Below are positions 45,101-54,540 of a stretch of 64,000 nt of DNA, in pieces. The notes under the pieces are model-generated. The model did no database searches, was not told the DNA's origin, and saw only the letters and a program-made list of their open reading frames with translations. The stretch lies in contig NZ_JAUCZG010000014.1 of assembly GCF_030373225.1 (NCBI RefSeq), forward strand, positions 1-64,000, given 5' to 3'. A program made the position numbers and the translations under genes. The DNA is from Hydrogenophaga sp. Lineage in GTDB: Bacteria > Pseudomonadota > Gammaproteobacteria > Burkholderiales > Burkholderiaceae_C. Numbering within the stretch: the stretch's first letter is position 1; the number at the start of each line of letters is the position of its first letter.

Positions 45101-45230
45101 GGGGACAATTCTCCTGAGAAGTGGGTGATTTGAAGAGAGGGCGTGTGCCATGACAAACGAGGCCTGCCCATCACGGGTCGAACAGGTCGTTTCTGTGAGG
45201 TCAGATACCGCCACAGAAGTCGGCAGAAAC

Positions 45231-45254
45231 AAAAAAGCCCTCGTTTCCGAGGGC
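45231..45254 (-). terminator. Rho-independent terminator after the rplQ-tRNA-fMet transcript
   Basis: Stem GCCCTCG/CGAGGGC (45237-45243 with 45248-45254), 4 nt loop, and six U residues on the minus strand at 45236-45231. It lies 29 bp after the tRNA end and closes the ribosomal transcript. Confidence 0.9.
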
Positions 45255-45283
45255 TTCAGTGACAAGCAAGTGCTTGATTTGGT

Positions 45284-45360
<77 letters not shown>

Positions 45361-45377
45361 TCAAGCCTATGATTCTA

Positions 45378-45773
45378 TCACGCTTTGTCAGCGTCTGCGG
45401 CCGGCGCAGCATCTTCTGCACGATCGACCAGTTCGACCAGCGCCATGGGTGCGTTGTCACCAACGCGGTAACCCATCTTCAGGATGCGGGTGTAGCCACC
45501 GGGGCGCGCAGCGAAGCGAGGGCCCAGTTCATTGAACAGCTTCACAACCACATCGCGGTCACGCAAGCGGTCGAAAGCCAGGCGGCGGTTGGCCACGGTG
45601 GCCACCTTGGCCAACGTGATCATGGGTTCCACCACGCGGCGCAATTCCTTGGCCTTGGGCACCGTGGTCTTGATGACTTCGTGCGTGAGCAACGAGTTCA
45701 TCATGTTGCGAAGCATCGCAAGGCGGTGTTCGCTGGTGCGGTTGAGTTTTCTTAGTCCGTGTCCGTGACGCAT
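45378..45773 (-). CDS. rplQ: 50S ribosomal protein L17
   Basis: A 131-residue L17, a large-subunit protein near the exit tunnel. Start [20 protein letters not shown], core [13 protein letters not shown] and [20 protein letters not shown], then the Asp/Ala-rich bacterial tail. Last protein gene of the alpha-type operon, 86 bp after rpoA; the initiator tRNA follows. Confidence 0.97.
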   Translation of the reverse strand: MRHGHGLRKLNRTSEHRLAMLRNMMNSLLTHEVIKTTVPKAKELRRVVEPMITLAKVATVANRRLAFDRLRDRDVVVKLFNELGPRFAARPGGYTRILKMGYRVGDNAPMALVELVDRAEDAAPAADADKA

Positions 45774-45859
45774 TTTTCAGTCCTTTCAGTGTTTTGCCCG
45801 CAGCCGTGTCAGGTACTGCAGGTTCGTCCGTCACCGGCCTCGCGCCGGGTTGCGGAATT

Positions 45860-46843
45860 TCAGTGCTTGTCCAGACCCGCTGGTGGCCAGTTTTCAAGCT
45901 TCATGCCCAAGGTCAGGCCGCGCGAAGCGAGCACTTCCTTGATTTCGTTGAGCGACTTGCGACCCAGGTTGGGGGTCTTGAGCAACTCGTTCTCGGTGCG
46001 CTGAATCAGGTCACCGATGTAATAGATGTTTTCCGCCTTGAGACAGTTGGCCGAACGCACAGTGAGTTCGAGCTCGTCGACGGGGCGCAAGAGAATCGGA
46101 TCGAACTGTTGCGAGCTGCGCTGCGCCGGGGCTTCAAAGTTGAGCTCTGCACCTTCCAGTTGCGCGAAGACGGCGAGCTGTTCCACCAGGATCTTGGCGG
46201 AAGCGCGGACGGCTTCTTCCGGGCCAATGGAGCCGTTGGTCTCGATCTCCAGCACCAGCTTGTCGAGGTCTGTGCGCTGTTCAACACGGGCACTCTCCAC
46301 GATGTAGCTGACGCGCTTGACCGGCGAGAAGGAGGCATCCAGAACGATGCGTCCGATCGAACGGGCCTGATCGTCGTTGCGGCGCAGGCTGCCTGGCACA
46401 TAGCCGCGGCCTTTTTCAACCTTGATCTGCATGTCCAGCTTGGCGCCGGCGGACAGCGTCGCAATCACATGACCGGGATTCACGATCTCGACATCGTGGG
46501 GCGTCTGGATGTCGGCAGCCGTGACCAGGCCTTCGCCGTCCTTGCGCAGGCTCAAGGTCACCTCGTCGCGGTTGTGGAGCTTGAAGACCACGCCCTTGAG
46601 GTTCAGGAGCATGTTGACCACGTCCTCCTGGACACCATCGATCGATGAATATTCGTGAACGACACCAGCAATGGTGACTTCGGTCGGTGCGTGGCCAGTC
46701 ATGGACGACAACAAAACCCGCCGCAGGGCATTGCCCAGCGTGTGGCCATAGCCGCGTTCGAACGGTTCAAGCGTGACCTTGGCTTTGTTGGCCGAGACTT
46801 GCTCGACGTTGATGGTTTTGGGCTTCAGCAGATTGTTCAGCAT
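45860..46843 (-). CDS. rpoA: DNA-directed RNA polymerase subunit alpha
   Basis: A 327-residue alpha subunit. N-terminal dimerisation domain with [21 protein letters not shown]; linker; C-terminal domain with [16 protein letters not shown] and [17 protein letters not shown], including residues that contact UP elements and activators. Located between rpsD and rplQ as in most proteobacteria. Confidence 0.98.
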   Translation of the reverse strand: MLNNLLKPKTINVEQVSANKAKVTLEPFERGYGHTLGNALRRVLLSSMTGHAPTEVTIAGVVHEYSSIDGVQEDVVNMLLNLKGVVFKLHNRDEVTLSLRKDGEGLVTAADIQTPHDVEIVNPGHVIATLSAGAKLDMQIKVEKGRGYVPGSLRRNDDQARSIGRIVLDASFSPVKRVSYIVESARVEQRTDLDKLVLEIETNGSIGPEEAVRASAKILVEQLAVFAQLEGAELNFEAPAQRSSQQFDPILLRPVDELELTVRSANCLKAENIYYIGDLIQRTENELLKTPNLGRKSLNEIKEVLASRGLTLGMKLENWPPAGLDKH

Positions 46844-46937
46844 TCAAACTTCCTTCAGTACCCTCGGCTCGTTACACCGATAAGGCAGATGGAGCATGGC
46901 CCGGCCGCGCCCAGAAGGGCGAGCGCCGGGAACGAAA

Positions 46938-47561
46938 TTAACGGGAATACAGTTCGACGATCAACGACTCGTTGACGTCGGAGGCGAATTCGTCGCGGTC
47001 GGGAGACTTCTTGAAGACGCCTTCAACTTTCTCGACCGACACATCCACCCAGGCGGGGAAGCCGATCTGCTTGGCCAGCTCCATGGCTTCGAGCACGCGA
47101 CCCTGCTTCTTCGACTTTTCACGCACAGCGATCACGTCGCCGGCCTTCACAGAGTACGAAGGGATGTTGACCGATTTGCCATTGACCAGGATCGCCTTGT
47201 GCGAAACGATCTGACGGGCTTCGGCGCGCGTGGAGGCAAAGCCCATGCGGAACACGACGTTGTCCAGGCGAGCTTCCAGCAGGAACAGCAGGTTCGCACC
47301 GGTGTTGCCGCGACGGCGGTCGGCTTCCGCGAAATAGCGACGGAACTGGCGCTCCAGCACACCATAGGTGCGCTTGACCTTCTGCTTCTCGCGCAGCTGA
47401 ACACCGAAGTCCGAAGTGCGCTGACCCGAGGTGCGACCATGCTGGCCGGGCTTCGAATCGAACTTGGCCTTGTCGCTGATCGAGCGGCGCGCGCTCTTGA
47501 GCAGCAGATCAGAGCCTTCACGGCGGGAAAGTTTGGCCTTGGGGCCGAGGTAACGTGCCAC
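46938..47561 (-). CDS. rpsD: 30S ribosomal protein S4
   Basis: A 207-residue S4, a primary 16S rRNA-binding protein. GTG start at 47561 with AAGGA 7 bp upstream gives the family N-terminus [15 protein letters not shown]; the S4 RNA-binding domain is [21 protein letters not shown]. In-frame codons upstream are not used. It is separated from rpsK by a strong terminator-like hairpin at 47650. S4 is the known translational repressor of the alpha operon in E. coli. Confidence 0.97.
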   Translation of the reverse strand: MARYLGPKAKLSRREGSDLLLKSARRSISDKAKFDSKPGQHGRTSGQRTSDFGVQLREKQKVKRTYGVLERQFRRYFAEADRRRGNTGANLLFLLEARLDNVVFRMGFASTRAEARQIVSHKAILVNGKSVNIPSYSVKAGDVIAVREKSKKQGRVLEAMELAKQIGFPAWVDVSVEKVEGVFKKSPDRDEFASDVNESLIVELYSR

Positions 47562-47649
47562 GTTGATGTCCTTGTGTTTCTGCCGCAACCGGCATCAATC
47601 GACGCCATTGCGGGAGCCACTCCTCGCAGGAAGTGGCGGTGGGCTTAGC

Positions 47650-47680
47650 AAAAAATGCCACCGCAGGCAACTGCGGTGGC
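47650..47680 (-). terminator. Terminator/attenuator hairpin between rpsK and rpsD
   Basis: A perfect 10 bp stem GCCACCGCAG/CTGCGGTGGC (47657-47666 with 47671-47680), 4 nt loop, and U6 on the minus strand (47655-47650). A second small hairpin (GTACCGC/GCGGTAC, 47703-47720) lies just after the rpsK stop. It is oriented to stop transcription entering rpsD-rpoA-rplQ, so readthrough or another promoter is needed. Confidence 0.85.
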
Positions 47681-47724
47681 GCTCGAAAAAAAGCTTTCCA
47701 TTGTACCGCGAAAGCGGTACCGCC

Positions 47725-48129
47725 TCAAATGCGGCGGCGCTTCTGGGGACGGCAGCCGTTGTGGGGCACGGGCGTCACGTCAGAAATGGAGTTGATGCGG
47801 ATGCCCAGGGCACCCAGGGCACGCACCGACGACTCGCGACCAGGGCCCGGACCCTTGATCTCGACGTCGAGGTTCTTGATGCCTTGCTCAATGGCAGCAC
47901 GGCCAGCCACTTCCGAAGCCACCTGGGCCGCAAAAGGAGTGGACTTGCGCGAGCCCTTGAAGCCCTGCCCACCGGACGAGGCCCACGACAAGGCGTTGCC
48001 CTGGCGATCGGTGATCGTGATGATGGTGTTGTTGAACGAAGCGTGCACGTGGGCAATGCCGTCGGCAATGTTCTTGCGGACTTTTTTGCGAACGCGTGCG
48101 GATGCGCTGGTGGAGGGTGACTTGGCCAT
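47725..48129 (-). CDS. rpsK: 30S ribosomal protein S11
   Basis: A 134-residue S11, part of the 30S platform. Core [39 protein letters not shown] and the invariant basic end [18 protein letters not shown]. 18 bp after rpsM. A terminator-like hairpin follows. Confidence 0.98.
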   Translation of the reverse strand: MAKSPSTSASARVRKKVRKNIADGIAHVHASFNNTIITITDRQGNALSWASSGGQGFKGSRKSTPFAAQVASEVAGRAAIEQGIKNLDVEIKGPGPGRESSVRALGALGIRINSISDVTPVPHNGCRPQKRRRI

Positions 48130-48147
48130 GGGAATCCTTCGAACCGA

Positions 48148-48513
48148 TTACTTCTTCAGCGACTGGGCCGCCTTGCGGGGACCTTTGCGCGTGCGCGCAT
48201 TGGTCTTCGTGCGCTGACCACGCAGCGGCAGACCACGACGATGACGGAAGCCGCGGTAGCAACCGATGTCCATCAATCGCTTGATGTTCATCGTGGTTTC
48301 ACGGCGCAGATCGCCCTCGATCGTGAACGTGCCGACCTGATCGCGAACTTTTTCGAGTTCTGCGTCGCTCAGATCCTTGATCTTCTTCGTGTAGTCGATG
48401 CCACACGCTTCGCAGATCTTGCGAGCGCGCGTGCGACCGATGCCGAAGATTGCCGTCAAGCCGATTTCAGCGTGCTTGTGCGGCGGAATGTTGATGCCTG
48501 CAATACGAGCCAT
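48148..48513 (-). CDS. rpsM: 30S ribosomal protein S13
   Basis: A 121-residue S13 in the 30S head. [20 protein letters not shown] start, [13 protein letters not shown] helix-hairpin-helix and the C-terminal [20 protein letters not shown]. First gene after rpmJ, the classical head of the alpha operon. Confidence 0.98.
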   Translation of the reverse strand: MARIAGINIPPHKHAEIGLTAIFGIGRTRARKICEACGIDYTKKIKDLSDAELEKVRDQVGTFTIEGDLRRETTMNIKRLMDIGCYRGFRHRRGLPLRGQRTKTNARTRKGPRKAAQSLKK

Positions 48514-48533
48514 GGTGGTCCTCTAAACTTCAA

Positions 48534-48647
48534 TCAGCCTTGACGCTGTTTATGACGCGGATCGGTGCAAATGACTCGCACAACACCGTGCCGCTTGATG
48601 ATCTTGCAGTTGCGGCACATTTTTTTGACCGAAGCCGAAACTCTCAT
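48534..48647 (-). CDS. rpmJ: 50S ribosomal protein L36
   Basis: A 37-residue L36 of the zinc-ribbon (C+) type. Start [20 protein letters not shown]; zinc ligands are the Cys-x2-Cys of MCRNC, the later Cys of VICTDPRH and the following His. Preceded by CTAGGAGAAGACT. It lies between infA and rpsM. Confidence 0.95.
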   Translation of the reverse strand: MRVSASVKKMCRNCKIIKRHGVVRVICTDPRHKQRQG

Positions 48648-48691
48648 AGTCTTCTCCTAGATATTCCAAAAAATATTCAACAACCAACCAC

Positions 48692-48910
48692 TCACTTGGA
48701 ACGGAACACAATCCGTGCCCGAGTGAGGTCGTAGGGCGTGAGCTCTACTTTGACCTTGTCGCCTGGCAGGATGCGGATGTAGTGCATCCTCATCTTGCCG
48801 CTGATGTGCCCGAGAACCACGTGACCGTTTTCGAGCTTGACCCTGAAGGTCGCATTGGGGAGGTTTTCAACCACCTCGCCCTGCATCTCGATCACGTCGT
48901 CCTTGGACAT
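48692..48910 (-). CDS. infA: Translation initiation factor IF-1
   Basis: A 72-residue OB-fold factor that binds the 30S A site. [39 protein letters not shown] and the C-terminal [16 protein letters not shown] identify it. The ATG at 48910 gives the standard length; it starts 9 bp after the secY stop. Confidence 0.97.
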   Translation of the reverse strand: MSKDDVIEMQGEVVENLPNATFRVKLENGHVVLGHISGKMRMHYIRILPGDKVKVELTPYDLTRARIVFRSK

Positions 48911-48919
48911 ACAAACCAC

Positions 48920-50239
48920 TCAACTGCCTGGTGAGGTCTTGAAGTTGGCCTTTTTCAGCAGCGAGTCGTACTGCTGCGACATCATGTAATTCTGTACCTG
49001 TGCCATGAAATCCATGGTCACGACAACGATGATCAGCAACGAGGTGCCACCGAAGTAAAACGGAACGTTGTACTTCAAGATCAGGAACTCGGGCAGCAGA
49101 CACACCGCGGTGATGTAGATGGCGCCTGCCAGCGTGAGGCGCAGCAGGATCTTGTCGATGTAGCGTGCCGTCTGGTCTCCCGGACGAATGCCCGGAATGA
49201 ACGCGCCGCTCTTCTTCAAGTTGTCGGCCGTCTCACGGCTGTTGAACACCAGCGCCGTGTAGAAGAAGCAGAAAAAGATGATCGCCGCGGCGTACAAGGC
49301 CACATAGATCGGCTGCCCGGGCGACAGGGCCGAAGCCATGTCGCGCAACCACCGCGTGGAGTCACCGGTGCTCACCCAACTCACCACGGTGGTCGGCAAC
49401 AAGATGATGGACGAGGCGAAGATCGGGGGAATCACGCCAGCCATGTTGAGCTTCAAGGGCAAATGCGATGACTGGCCGCCATAGACCTTGTTGCCCACCT
49501 GGCGACGTGCGTAGTTCACCAGGATCTTGCGCTGTCCACGCTCGACAAACACCACGAAGTAGGTCACCAGGACCACGAGCGCAATGATGAAGATGGCCAC
49601 CAGGATGTTCATGGCACCGGTGCGAACCAGTTCCAGCAAACCACCCACGGCACTCGGCAAGCCCGCTGCAATGCCGGCGAAGATCAGGATCGAAATGCCG
49701 TTGCCCAAGCCACGCTCGGTGATCTGCTCGCCCAGCCACATCAGGAACATGGTGCCAGCGACCAGGCTCACAACCGCGGTCAGGCGAAAGCCCATGCCGG
49801 GGTCGATCACGAGGCCGGCCTGACCTTCCAGGGCCAGCGCGATGCCCATCGACTGGAAGATCGCGAGGCCGAGCGTGCCGTACCGGGTGTACTGGGTGAT
49901 CTTGCGTCGACCGGCTTCGCCCTCTTTCTTCAACTGCTCGAACGTGGGCACCACGTAGGTCATCAGCTGCATGATGATCGACGCCGAGATGTACGGCATG
50001 ATCCCCAGCGCGAAGACAGCGAAGCGCGACAGTGATCCGCCCGAGAACATGTTGAAGAGGCTCAGAATGCCGCCCGCTTGCCCCTTGAACAGCTGTTCAA
50101 GTTGCGCGGGGTCGATGCCGGGCACCGGGATGTGCGCACCAATGCGGTACACCACCAAGGCGAGCAGCAGAAAAACCAGCCGGCGACGCAGGTCGCCGAA
50201 CTTGCCGGTTTTGGCCAGGGACGTGGATCCAGTTGCCAC
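48920..50239 (-). CDS. secY: Preprotein translocase subunit SecY
   Basis: A 439-residue inner-membrane channel protein with ten helices. GTG start at 50239 followed by [20 protein letters not shown]. The plug follows the first helix ([20 protein letters not shown]); the lateral gate and cytoplasmic loop regions ([20 protein letters not shown]) and the conserved C-terminal loop ([10 protein letters not shown] in other SecY, here [18 protein letters not shown]) are present. In the spc operon between rplO and infA. Confidence 0.98.
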   Translation of the reverse strand: MATGSTSLAKTGKFGDLRRRLVFLLLALVVYRIGAHIPVPGIDPAQLEQLFKGQAGGILSLFNMFSGGSLSRFAVFALGIMPYISASIIMQLMTYVVPTFEQLKKEGEAGRRKITQYTRYGTLGLAIFQSMGIALALEGQAGLVIDPGMGFRLTAVVSLVAGTMFLMWLGEQITERGLGNGISILIFAGIAAGLPSAVGGLLELVRTGAMNILVAIFIIALVVLVTYFVVFVERGQRKILVNYARRQVGNKVYGGQSSHLPLKLNMAGVIPPIFASSIILLPTTVVSWVSTGDSTRWLRDMASALSPGQPIYVALYAAAIIFFCFFYTALVFNSRETADNLKKSGAFIPGIRPGDQTARYIDKILLRLTLAGAIYITAVCLLPEFLILKYNVPFYFGGTSLLIIVVVTMDFMAQVQNYMMSQQYDSLLKKANFKTSPGS

Positions 50240-50262
50240 AGGTCGGTTCCGTCGGATTCCGG

Positions 50263-50694
50263 TCAGACGATCGAGCCGCCAGCGGCTTCGATCACGGCTT
50301 TGGCACCGGCGGTCACGGACACGTCCTTGAAGGACACGGCACGCGTGAGTTCACCGGTCTTGATCACTTTGACGCGCTTGGCGAGGTGAGGGACGAGGCC
50401 CGCCTGCTTCAGCACGAGCATGTCGACTTCGGCCACGTTGAGCGCACTGATGTCGGTCAGCGTGACTTCGGCATTGAACTGAAGCTGGGTCGACTTGAAA
50501 CCGCGCTTGGGCAGGCGGCGCTGCAAAGGCATCTGACCGCCTTCAAAGCCCACCTTGTGGTAGCCGCCCGAACGGGACTTCTGGCCCTTGTGGCCGCGAC
50601 CTGCGGTCTTGCCCAGGCCTGAGCCGATGCCTCGACCGACGCGACGCTTGGCGTGCTTGGAGCCTTCAGAAGGCTTGATGGTGTTGAGTTGCAT
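50263..50694 (-). CDS. rplO: 50S ribosomal protein L15
   Basis: A 143-residue L15. [20 protein letters not shown] start, the Gly-rich [23 protein letters not shown]-binding segment and [18 protein letters not shown]. Between rpmD and secY. Confidence 0.98.
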   Translation of the reverse strand: MQLNTIKPSEGSKHAKRRVGRGIGSGLGKTAGRGHKGQKSRSGGYHKVGFEGGQMPLQRRLPKRGFKSTQLQFNAEVTLTDISALNVAEVDMLVLKQAGLVPHLAKRVKVIKTGELTRAVSFKDVSVTAGAKAVIEAAGGSIV

Positions 50695-50708
50695 GTGCGT
50701 GACTCCGA

Positions 50709-50891
50709 TCAGAGTACTTTGACCAGGTAGCTGATCTTGTTGATCATGCCGCGCACGGCAGGGGTGTCCTGCAGCTCGCTGGTGCTGTTGAGTTTGCGCA
50801 AACCCAGACCACGAACGGTGTCACGGTGGGATTGCTTGGTTCCAATGGGGCTTCGCACCAACTGGACCTTGACGGTGTTTTGAGTGGTCAT
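50709..50891 (-). CDS. rpmD: 50S ribosomal protein L30
   Basis: A 60-residue L30 with [20 protein letters not shown] and [23 protein letters not shown] at 50891 gives the normal length. Between rpsE and rplO. Confidence 0.97.
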   Translation of the reverse strand: MTTQNTVKVQLVRSPIGTKQSHRDTVRGLGLRKLNSTSELQDTPAVRGMINKISYLVKVL

Positions 50892-50902
50892 GATCGCTCC
50901 AA

Positions 50903-51421
50903 TCAACCCAGGATGTCTTCAACGGACTTGCCACGCTTGGCAGCCACGTCGGACGGGGTGGTTGAATTCTTCAGCGCGTCCAGCGTGGCACGCACCAGGT
51001 TGTAGGGATTGCTCGAGCCGTGGCTCTTGGCCACGACGTCGGTGATGCCGAGCACTTCGAACACTGCGCGCATCGGGCCGCCGGCAATGATGCCGGTACC
51101 CTTGGAGGCGGGCAGCATCATCACATTGGAAGCGCCGTGTTCGCCATGCACGCTGTGGTGCAACGAACCGTTCTTGAGCGACACCTTGATCATGTTGCGA
51201 CGAGCGGCTTCCATGGCCTTCTGCACAGCCACCGGCACTTCACGCGCCTTGCCCTTGCCCATGCCCACGCGGCCATCGCCATCGCCGACCACGGTCAGTG
51301 CAGCGAAACCGAGAATGCGACCGCCCTTGACCACCTTGGTCACGCGGTTGATCGCGATCATCTTTTCGCGCAAACCGTCTTCGTTCGCTTCGTTCTTGAT
51401 GTTTGCCGTAAATTTAGCCAT
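50903..51421 (-). CDS. rpsE: 30S ribosomal protein S5
   Basis: A 172-residue S5. The double-stranded RNA-binding N-terminal domain reads [20 protein letters not shown], with [20 protein letters not shown] and the C-terminal domain [18 protein letters not shown]. Lines the mRNA entry. Between rplR and rpmD. Confidence 0.98.
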   Translation of the reverse strand: MAKFTANIKNEANEDGLREKMIAINRVTKVVKGGRILGFAALTVVGDGDGRVGMGKGKAREVPVAVQKAMEAARRNMIKVSLKNGSLHHSVHGEHGASNVMMLPASKGTGIIAGGPMRAVFEVLGITDVVAKSHGSSNPYNLVRATLDALKNSTTPSDVAAKRGKSVEDILG

Positions 51422-51439
51422 TTTGTGGTTTCCGTTTGA

Positions 51440-51805
51440 TCAGAACTGCAGGCCGGCTTCGCGGGCGGCGTCTGCCAGGGCTTTCACCCGACCGTGGTAG
51501 GCAAAACCGGAACGGTCGAACGCCACCTTTTCGATGCCGGCGGCCTTGGCCTTCTCGGCGATTCGCTTGCCGATCAGGGCAGCCGCGGAGGTGTTGCCAC
51601 CCTTGCCTGCACCACCGATCTGAGCGCGCACCTCGGCTTCGGCCGTGGAGGCCGTGGCCAGCACCTTGGCGCCGTCGTCGGAGATGACGCTGGCGTAGAT
51701 GTGCAGGTTCGTGCGGTTCACGGTCAGGCGAACGGCACCCTGTTGCGCAATGCGGATGCGCGTTTGGCGGGCGCGGCGCAGACGTTGCTGTTTTTTGGTC
51801 AACAT
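51440..51805 (-). CDS. rplR: 50S ribosomal protein L18
   Basis: A 121-residue 5S rRNA-binding L18: [20 protein letters not shown] start, [20 protein letters not shown] and the end [20 protein letters not shown]. Between rplF and rpsE. Confidence 0.98.
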   Translation of the reverse strand: MLTKKQQRLRRARQTRIRIAQQGAVRLTVNRTNLHIYASVISDDGAKVLATASTAEAEVRAQIGGAGKGGNTSAAALIGKRIAEKAKAAGIEKVAFDRSGFAYHGRVKALADAAREAGLQF

Positions 51806-51816
51806 GATCCTGATCC

Positions 51817-52350
51817 TTATTTCTTCTTGGTTTCCTTGATCACGACCTTTTCATCCGCGTAACGGATGCCCTTGCCTTTGTAGGGCTCGGGGGGGCGCAC
51901 GGCCCGCACTTCGGAAGCGATCTGACCAACCCGCTGACGGTCCGAACCCTTGATCAGGATTTCGGTGGGCGTCGGCGTTTCCACCTTGATACCGGCCGGC
52001 ATGTCCATCACCACCGGATGGGAGTAACCCACCGTGAGGTTGAGCTTGGTGCCCTGGGCCTGGGCCTTGTAGCCCACACCCAGCAGCGTGAGCTTCTTCT
52101 CGAAACCCTTGCTGACGCCGTTGACCATGTTGTTCACCAGTTGACGCATGGTGCCCGACATGGCGTTGGCTTCGCGGGACTCGTTCACAGGAACGAAAGT
52201 CAGCGCGCCGTTGTTGCTTTCAACCTTGACCAGCGCGTTTTGCGCCAGCGCCAGCGCACCCAGGGTGCCCTTGACGTTGATCAGGTCGTCTTTGACGGCG
52301 ATCTCGACCCCGGCAGGGATGGAGACCGGCAGTTTTCCAATACGTGACAT
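51817..52350 (-). CDS. rplF: 50S ribosomal protein L6
   Basis: A 177-residue L6. [19 protein letters not shown] start, [20 protein letters not shown], and the 23S-binding end [23 protein letters not shown] at 52350 selected; upstream in-frame codons extend into the rpsH gap and are ignored. Confidence 0.98.
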   Translation of the reverse strand: MSRIGKLPVSIPAGVEIAVKDDLINVKGTLGALALAQNALVKVESNNGALTFVPVNESREANAMSGTMRQLVNNMVNGVSKGFEKKLTLLGVGYKAQAQGTKLNLTVGYSHPVVMDMPAGIKVETPTPTEILIKGSDRQRVGQIASEVRAVRPPEPYKGKGIRYADEKVVIKETKKK

Positions 52351-52372
52351 TAATTGCTCCTCAATGCCCGCA

Positions 52373-52768
52373 TCAGGCGACGTAACACAGGACTTCGCCA
52401 CCAACACCGTTGGCGCGAGCCTTGCGATCGGTCATCACGCCCTGGGGCGTGGTGACGATGGCCACACCCAGACCGTTCTGGACCTGGGGAATGGCGTTGC
52501 GGCCACGGTAAACGCGCAGGCCGGGACGGCTCACACGCTCGATGCGTTCGATCACGGGACGGCCAGCGTAGTACTTCAAGGCGATTTCAAGTTCGCTCTT
52601 GCCGTCGTTGCTCTTGACCTGGAATCCGTCGATGTAGCCTTCGTCCTTCAGGACTTGGGCAATCGCGGCTTTGACCTTGGAGGCCGGCATCGACACGCTG
52701 GCTTTTTCCACCATCTGCGCGTTGCGGATGCGGGTCAACATGTCGGCGATAGGATCACTCATGCTCAT
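52373..52768 (-). CDS. rpsH: 30S ribosomal protein S8
   Basis: A 131-residue S8, a primary 16S-binding protein and, in E. coli, the translational repressor of the spc operon. [18 protein letters not shown] start, [20 protein letters not shown] and the end [21 protein letters not shown] second ATG two codons in is possible. Confidence 0.98.
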   Translation of the reverse strand: MSMSDPIADMLTRIRNAQMVEKASVSMPASKVKAAIAQVLKDEGYIDGFQVKSNDGKSELEIALKYYAGRPVIERIERVSRPGLRVYRGRNAIPQVQNGLGVAIVTTPQGVMTDRKARANGVGGEVLCYVA

Positions 52769-52786
52769 TTGTGGTTCTCCTAGGGC

Positions 52787-53092
52787 TTACCAGCTGGCTT
52801 TGGTGATGCCGGGGATTTCTCCGGCAAAGGCCATTTCGCGAACCTTGGCGCGAGCCAGGCCGAAGTGGGCAAAGGTGCCACGCGGACGACCGGTGATCTC
52901 GCAGCGGTTGCGCTGACGAGTCGGGTTCGAATTGCGGGGCAGCTTCTGAAGACCCAGACGGGCCGCGTCTCGCTCTTCGTCGGTCTTCTTGACGTCGTTG
53001 GCGACGGCTTTGAATTCGTTGTATTTCTTGGCGAACTTGGCTGCGAGTTTTTCGCGCTTGAGTTCACGTTGCAGTAGTGCTTGTTTAGCCAC
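52787..53092 (-). CDS. rpsN: 30S ribosomal protein S14
   Basis: A 101-residue S14 of the zinc-independent type: [61 protein letters not shown] start at 53092 (GAGGTG upstream) gives the standard length. Only one Cys in the region where C+ S14 has four. Confidence 0.96.
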   Translation of the reverse strand: MAKQALLQRELKREKLAAKFAKKYNEFKAVANDVKKTDEERDAARLGLQKLPRNSNPTRQRNRCEITGRPRGTFAHFGLARAKVREMAFAGEIPGITKASW

Positions 53093-53100
53093 GCGCCACC

Positions 53101-53640
53101 TCAGTTCTTGAACGGGAAACGGAAACCAGCCAGAAGAGCCTTGCACTCTTCGTCGTTCTTGGCGGTCGTCGTGATGCTGATGTTGAGACCGCGCAAGGCG
53201 TCAACCTTGTCGTACTCGATCTCAGGGAAGATGATCTGTTCCTTGACGCCGACGTTGTAGTTGCCGCGGCCGTCAAACGAGCGACCGGAGATGCCACGGA
53301 AGTCGCGCACCCGGGGCAGGGCCACGGTGACGAAGCGGTCGAGGAATTCGTACATCTTGGCGCCGCGCAGGGTCACCATGCAGCCGATGGCCTGCTGTTC
53401 GCGGATCTTGAAGCCCGCGATGGCCTTGCGGGCCTTGGTGACGACTGGCTTCTGGCCGGCGATCTTGGTCAGGTCGCCAACGGCGTTGTCCATGACTTTC
53501 TTGTCGGCAACGGCTTCGCTCACGCCCATGTTCAAGGTGATCTTGGTGATGCGGGGCACCTCCATGATCGACTTGTAGCCGAACTTCTCGACCAGGCTGG
53601 GCGCGATCGTGTCGCGGAATGTGTCTTGCAAACGTGCCAT
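53101..53640 (-). CDS. rplE: 50S ribosomal protein L5
   Basis: A 179-residue 5S rRNA-binding L5. [40 protein letters not shown] and the signature [20 protein letters not shown]. An ATG at 53646, two codons earlier, overlaps the rplX stop as ATGA and may be the coupled start; 53640 gives the usual MARLQ N-terminus. Confidence 0.96.
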   Translation of the reverse strand: MARLQDTFRDTIAPSLVEKFGYKSIMEVPRITKITLNMGVSEAVADKKVMDNAVGDLTKIAGQKPVVTKARKAIAGFKIREQQAIGCMVTLRGAKMYEFLDRFVTVALPRVRDFRGISGRSFDGRGNYNVGVKEQIIFPEIEYDKVDALRGLNISITTTAKNDEECKALLAGFRFPFKN

Positions 53641-53642
53641 GG

Positions 53643-53963
53643 TCATGCCGCCTTGATTTCTTCGCCGCTGGACTTGAAGACGCGCACTTTCTTGCCGTCA
53701 GCCAGGAGCTTGATGCCCACGCGATCTGCCTTGCCCGTGGCGCCATTGAAGATGGCGATGTTGGACTGGTGGATGGGCATGGTTTTTTCGATGATGCCGC
53801 CGGTCACACCCTTCATGGGGTTCGGCTTGGCATGCTTCTTGACGATGTTCACGCCCTCGACGACCAGCTTGCTGTCGTCGGCACGGAGCACGACCTTGCC
53901 GCGCTTGCCTTTGTCGCGGCCTGCGATCACGATGACTTCGTCACCACTGCGAATCTTGTTCAT
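53643..53963 (-). CDS. rplX: 50S ribosomal protein L24
   Basis: A 106-residue L24, an assembly initiator: [23 protein letters not shown] motif, [20 protein letters not shown] and a short C-terminal tail. Stop overlaps a possible rplE start. Confidence 0.97.
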   Translation of the reverse strand: MNKIRSGDEVIVIAGRDKGKRGKVVLRADDSKLVVEGVNIVKKHAKPNPMKGVTGGIIEKTMPIHQSNIAIFNGATGKADRVGIKLLADGKKVRVFKSSGEEIKAA

Positions 53964-53972
53964 GATGATTCC

Positions 53973-54341
53973 TCAGAGAACCTCGGGCGCCAGCGACACG
54001 ATCTTCATGAACTTTTCGGTGCGCAGCTCGCGCGTCACCGGTCCGAAGATGCGGGTGCCGATGGGCTCCAGCTTGGCGTTGAGCAACACCGCAGCGTTGC
54101 CGTCGAATTTGATGAGTGCACCGTCCTGGCGGCGGATGCCCTTGGCGGTGCGAACCACCACAGCGTTGTAAACCTCGCCTTTTTTGACGCGGCCACGGGG
54201 CGCTGCTTCTTTGATGGTGACCTTGATGACGTCGCCCACGCTGGCATAACGCCGCTTGGAGCCGCCGAGCACCTTGATGCACATCACGGACTTGGCACCC
54301 GTGTTGTCGGCAACATCGAGTCGAGATTGCGTTTGGATCAT
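53973..54341 (-). CDS. rplN: 50S ribosomal protein L14
   Basis: A 122-residue L14. [20 protein letters not shown] start, [20 protein letters not shown] and [13 protein letters not shown]. It is the first gene of the ribosomal block here; rpsQ, rpmC and rplP, usual upstream neighbours, are absent, and glpD lies upstream instead. Confidence 0.98.
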   Translation of the reverse strand: MIQTQSRLDVADNTGAKSVMCIKVLGGSKRRYASVGDVIKVTIKEAAPRGRVKKGEVYNAVVVRTAKGIRRQDGALIKFDGNAAVLLNAKLEPIGTRIFGPVTRELRTEKFMKIVSLAPEVL

Positions 54342-54490
54342 TTGATTTAAGTCCCAACTTGAATCCTCCCTGCCACCGCGGCGGGGAGTGATCAGTCTTG
54401 GGCCCGTCGTCGAGTGCTGGAGCGACTGCTGTCGATTCCAACCCTGTCCGAGTGGGCAGATTGCCTCGCTTTTTTGGAGCGAAGCCGCGC

Positions 54491-54519
54491 AGTATCACAT
54501 GGTTTTCACCGGCTGTCAA
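54491..54519 (-). promoter_or_regulatory. Sigma-70 promoter of the rplN-rplQ operon
   Basis: On the minus strand TTGACA (54519-54514), 17 bp, GATACT (54496-54491), with a TGT before the -10. Spacing and boxes are near consensus. Transcription would start near 54484, giving a leader of about 140 nt before rplN. The -35 lies 22 bp outside the glpD stop. Confidence 0.85.
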
Positions 54520-54540
54520 CGCAGTTCCCTGCGAAATTCG

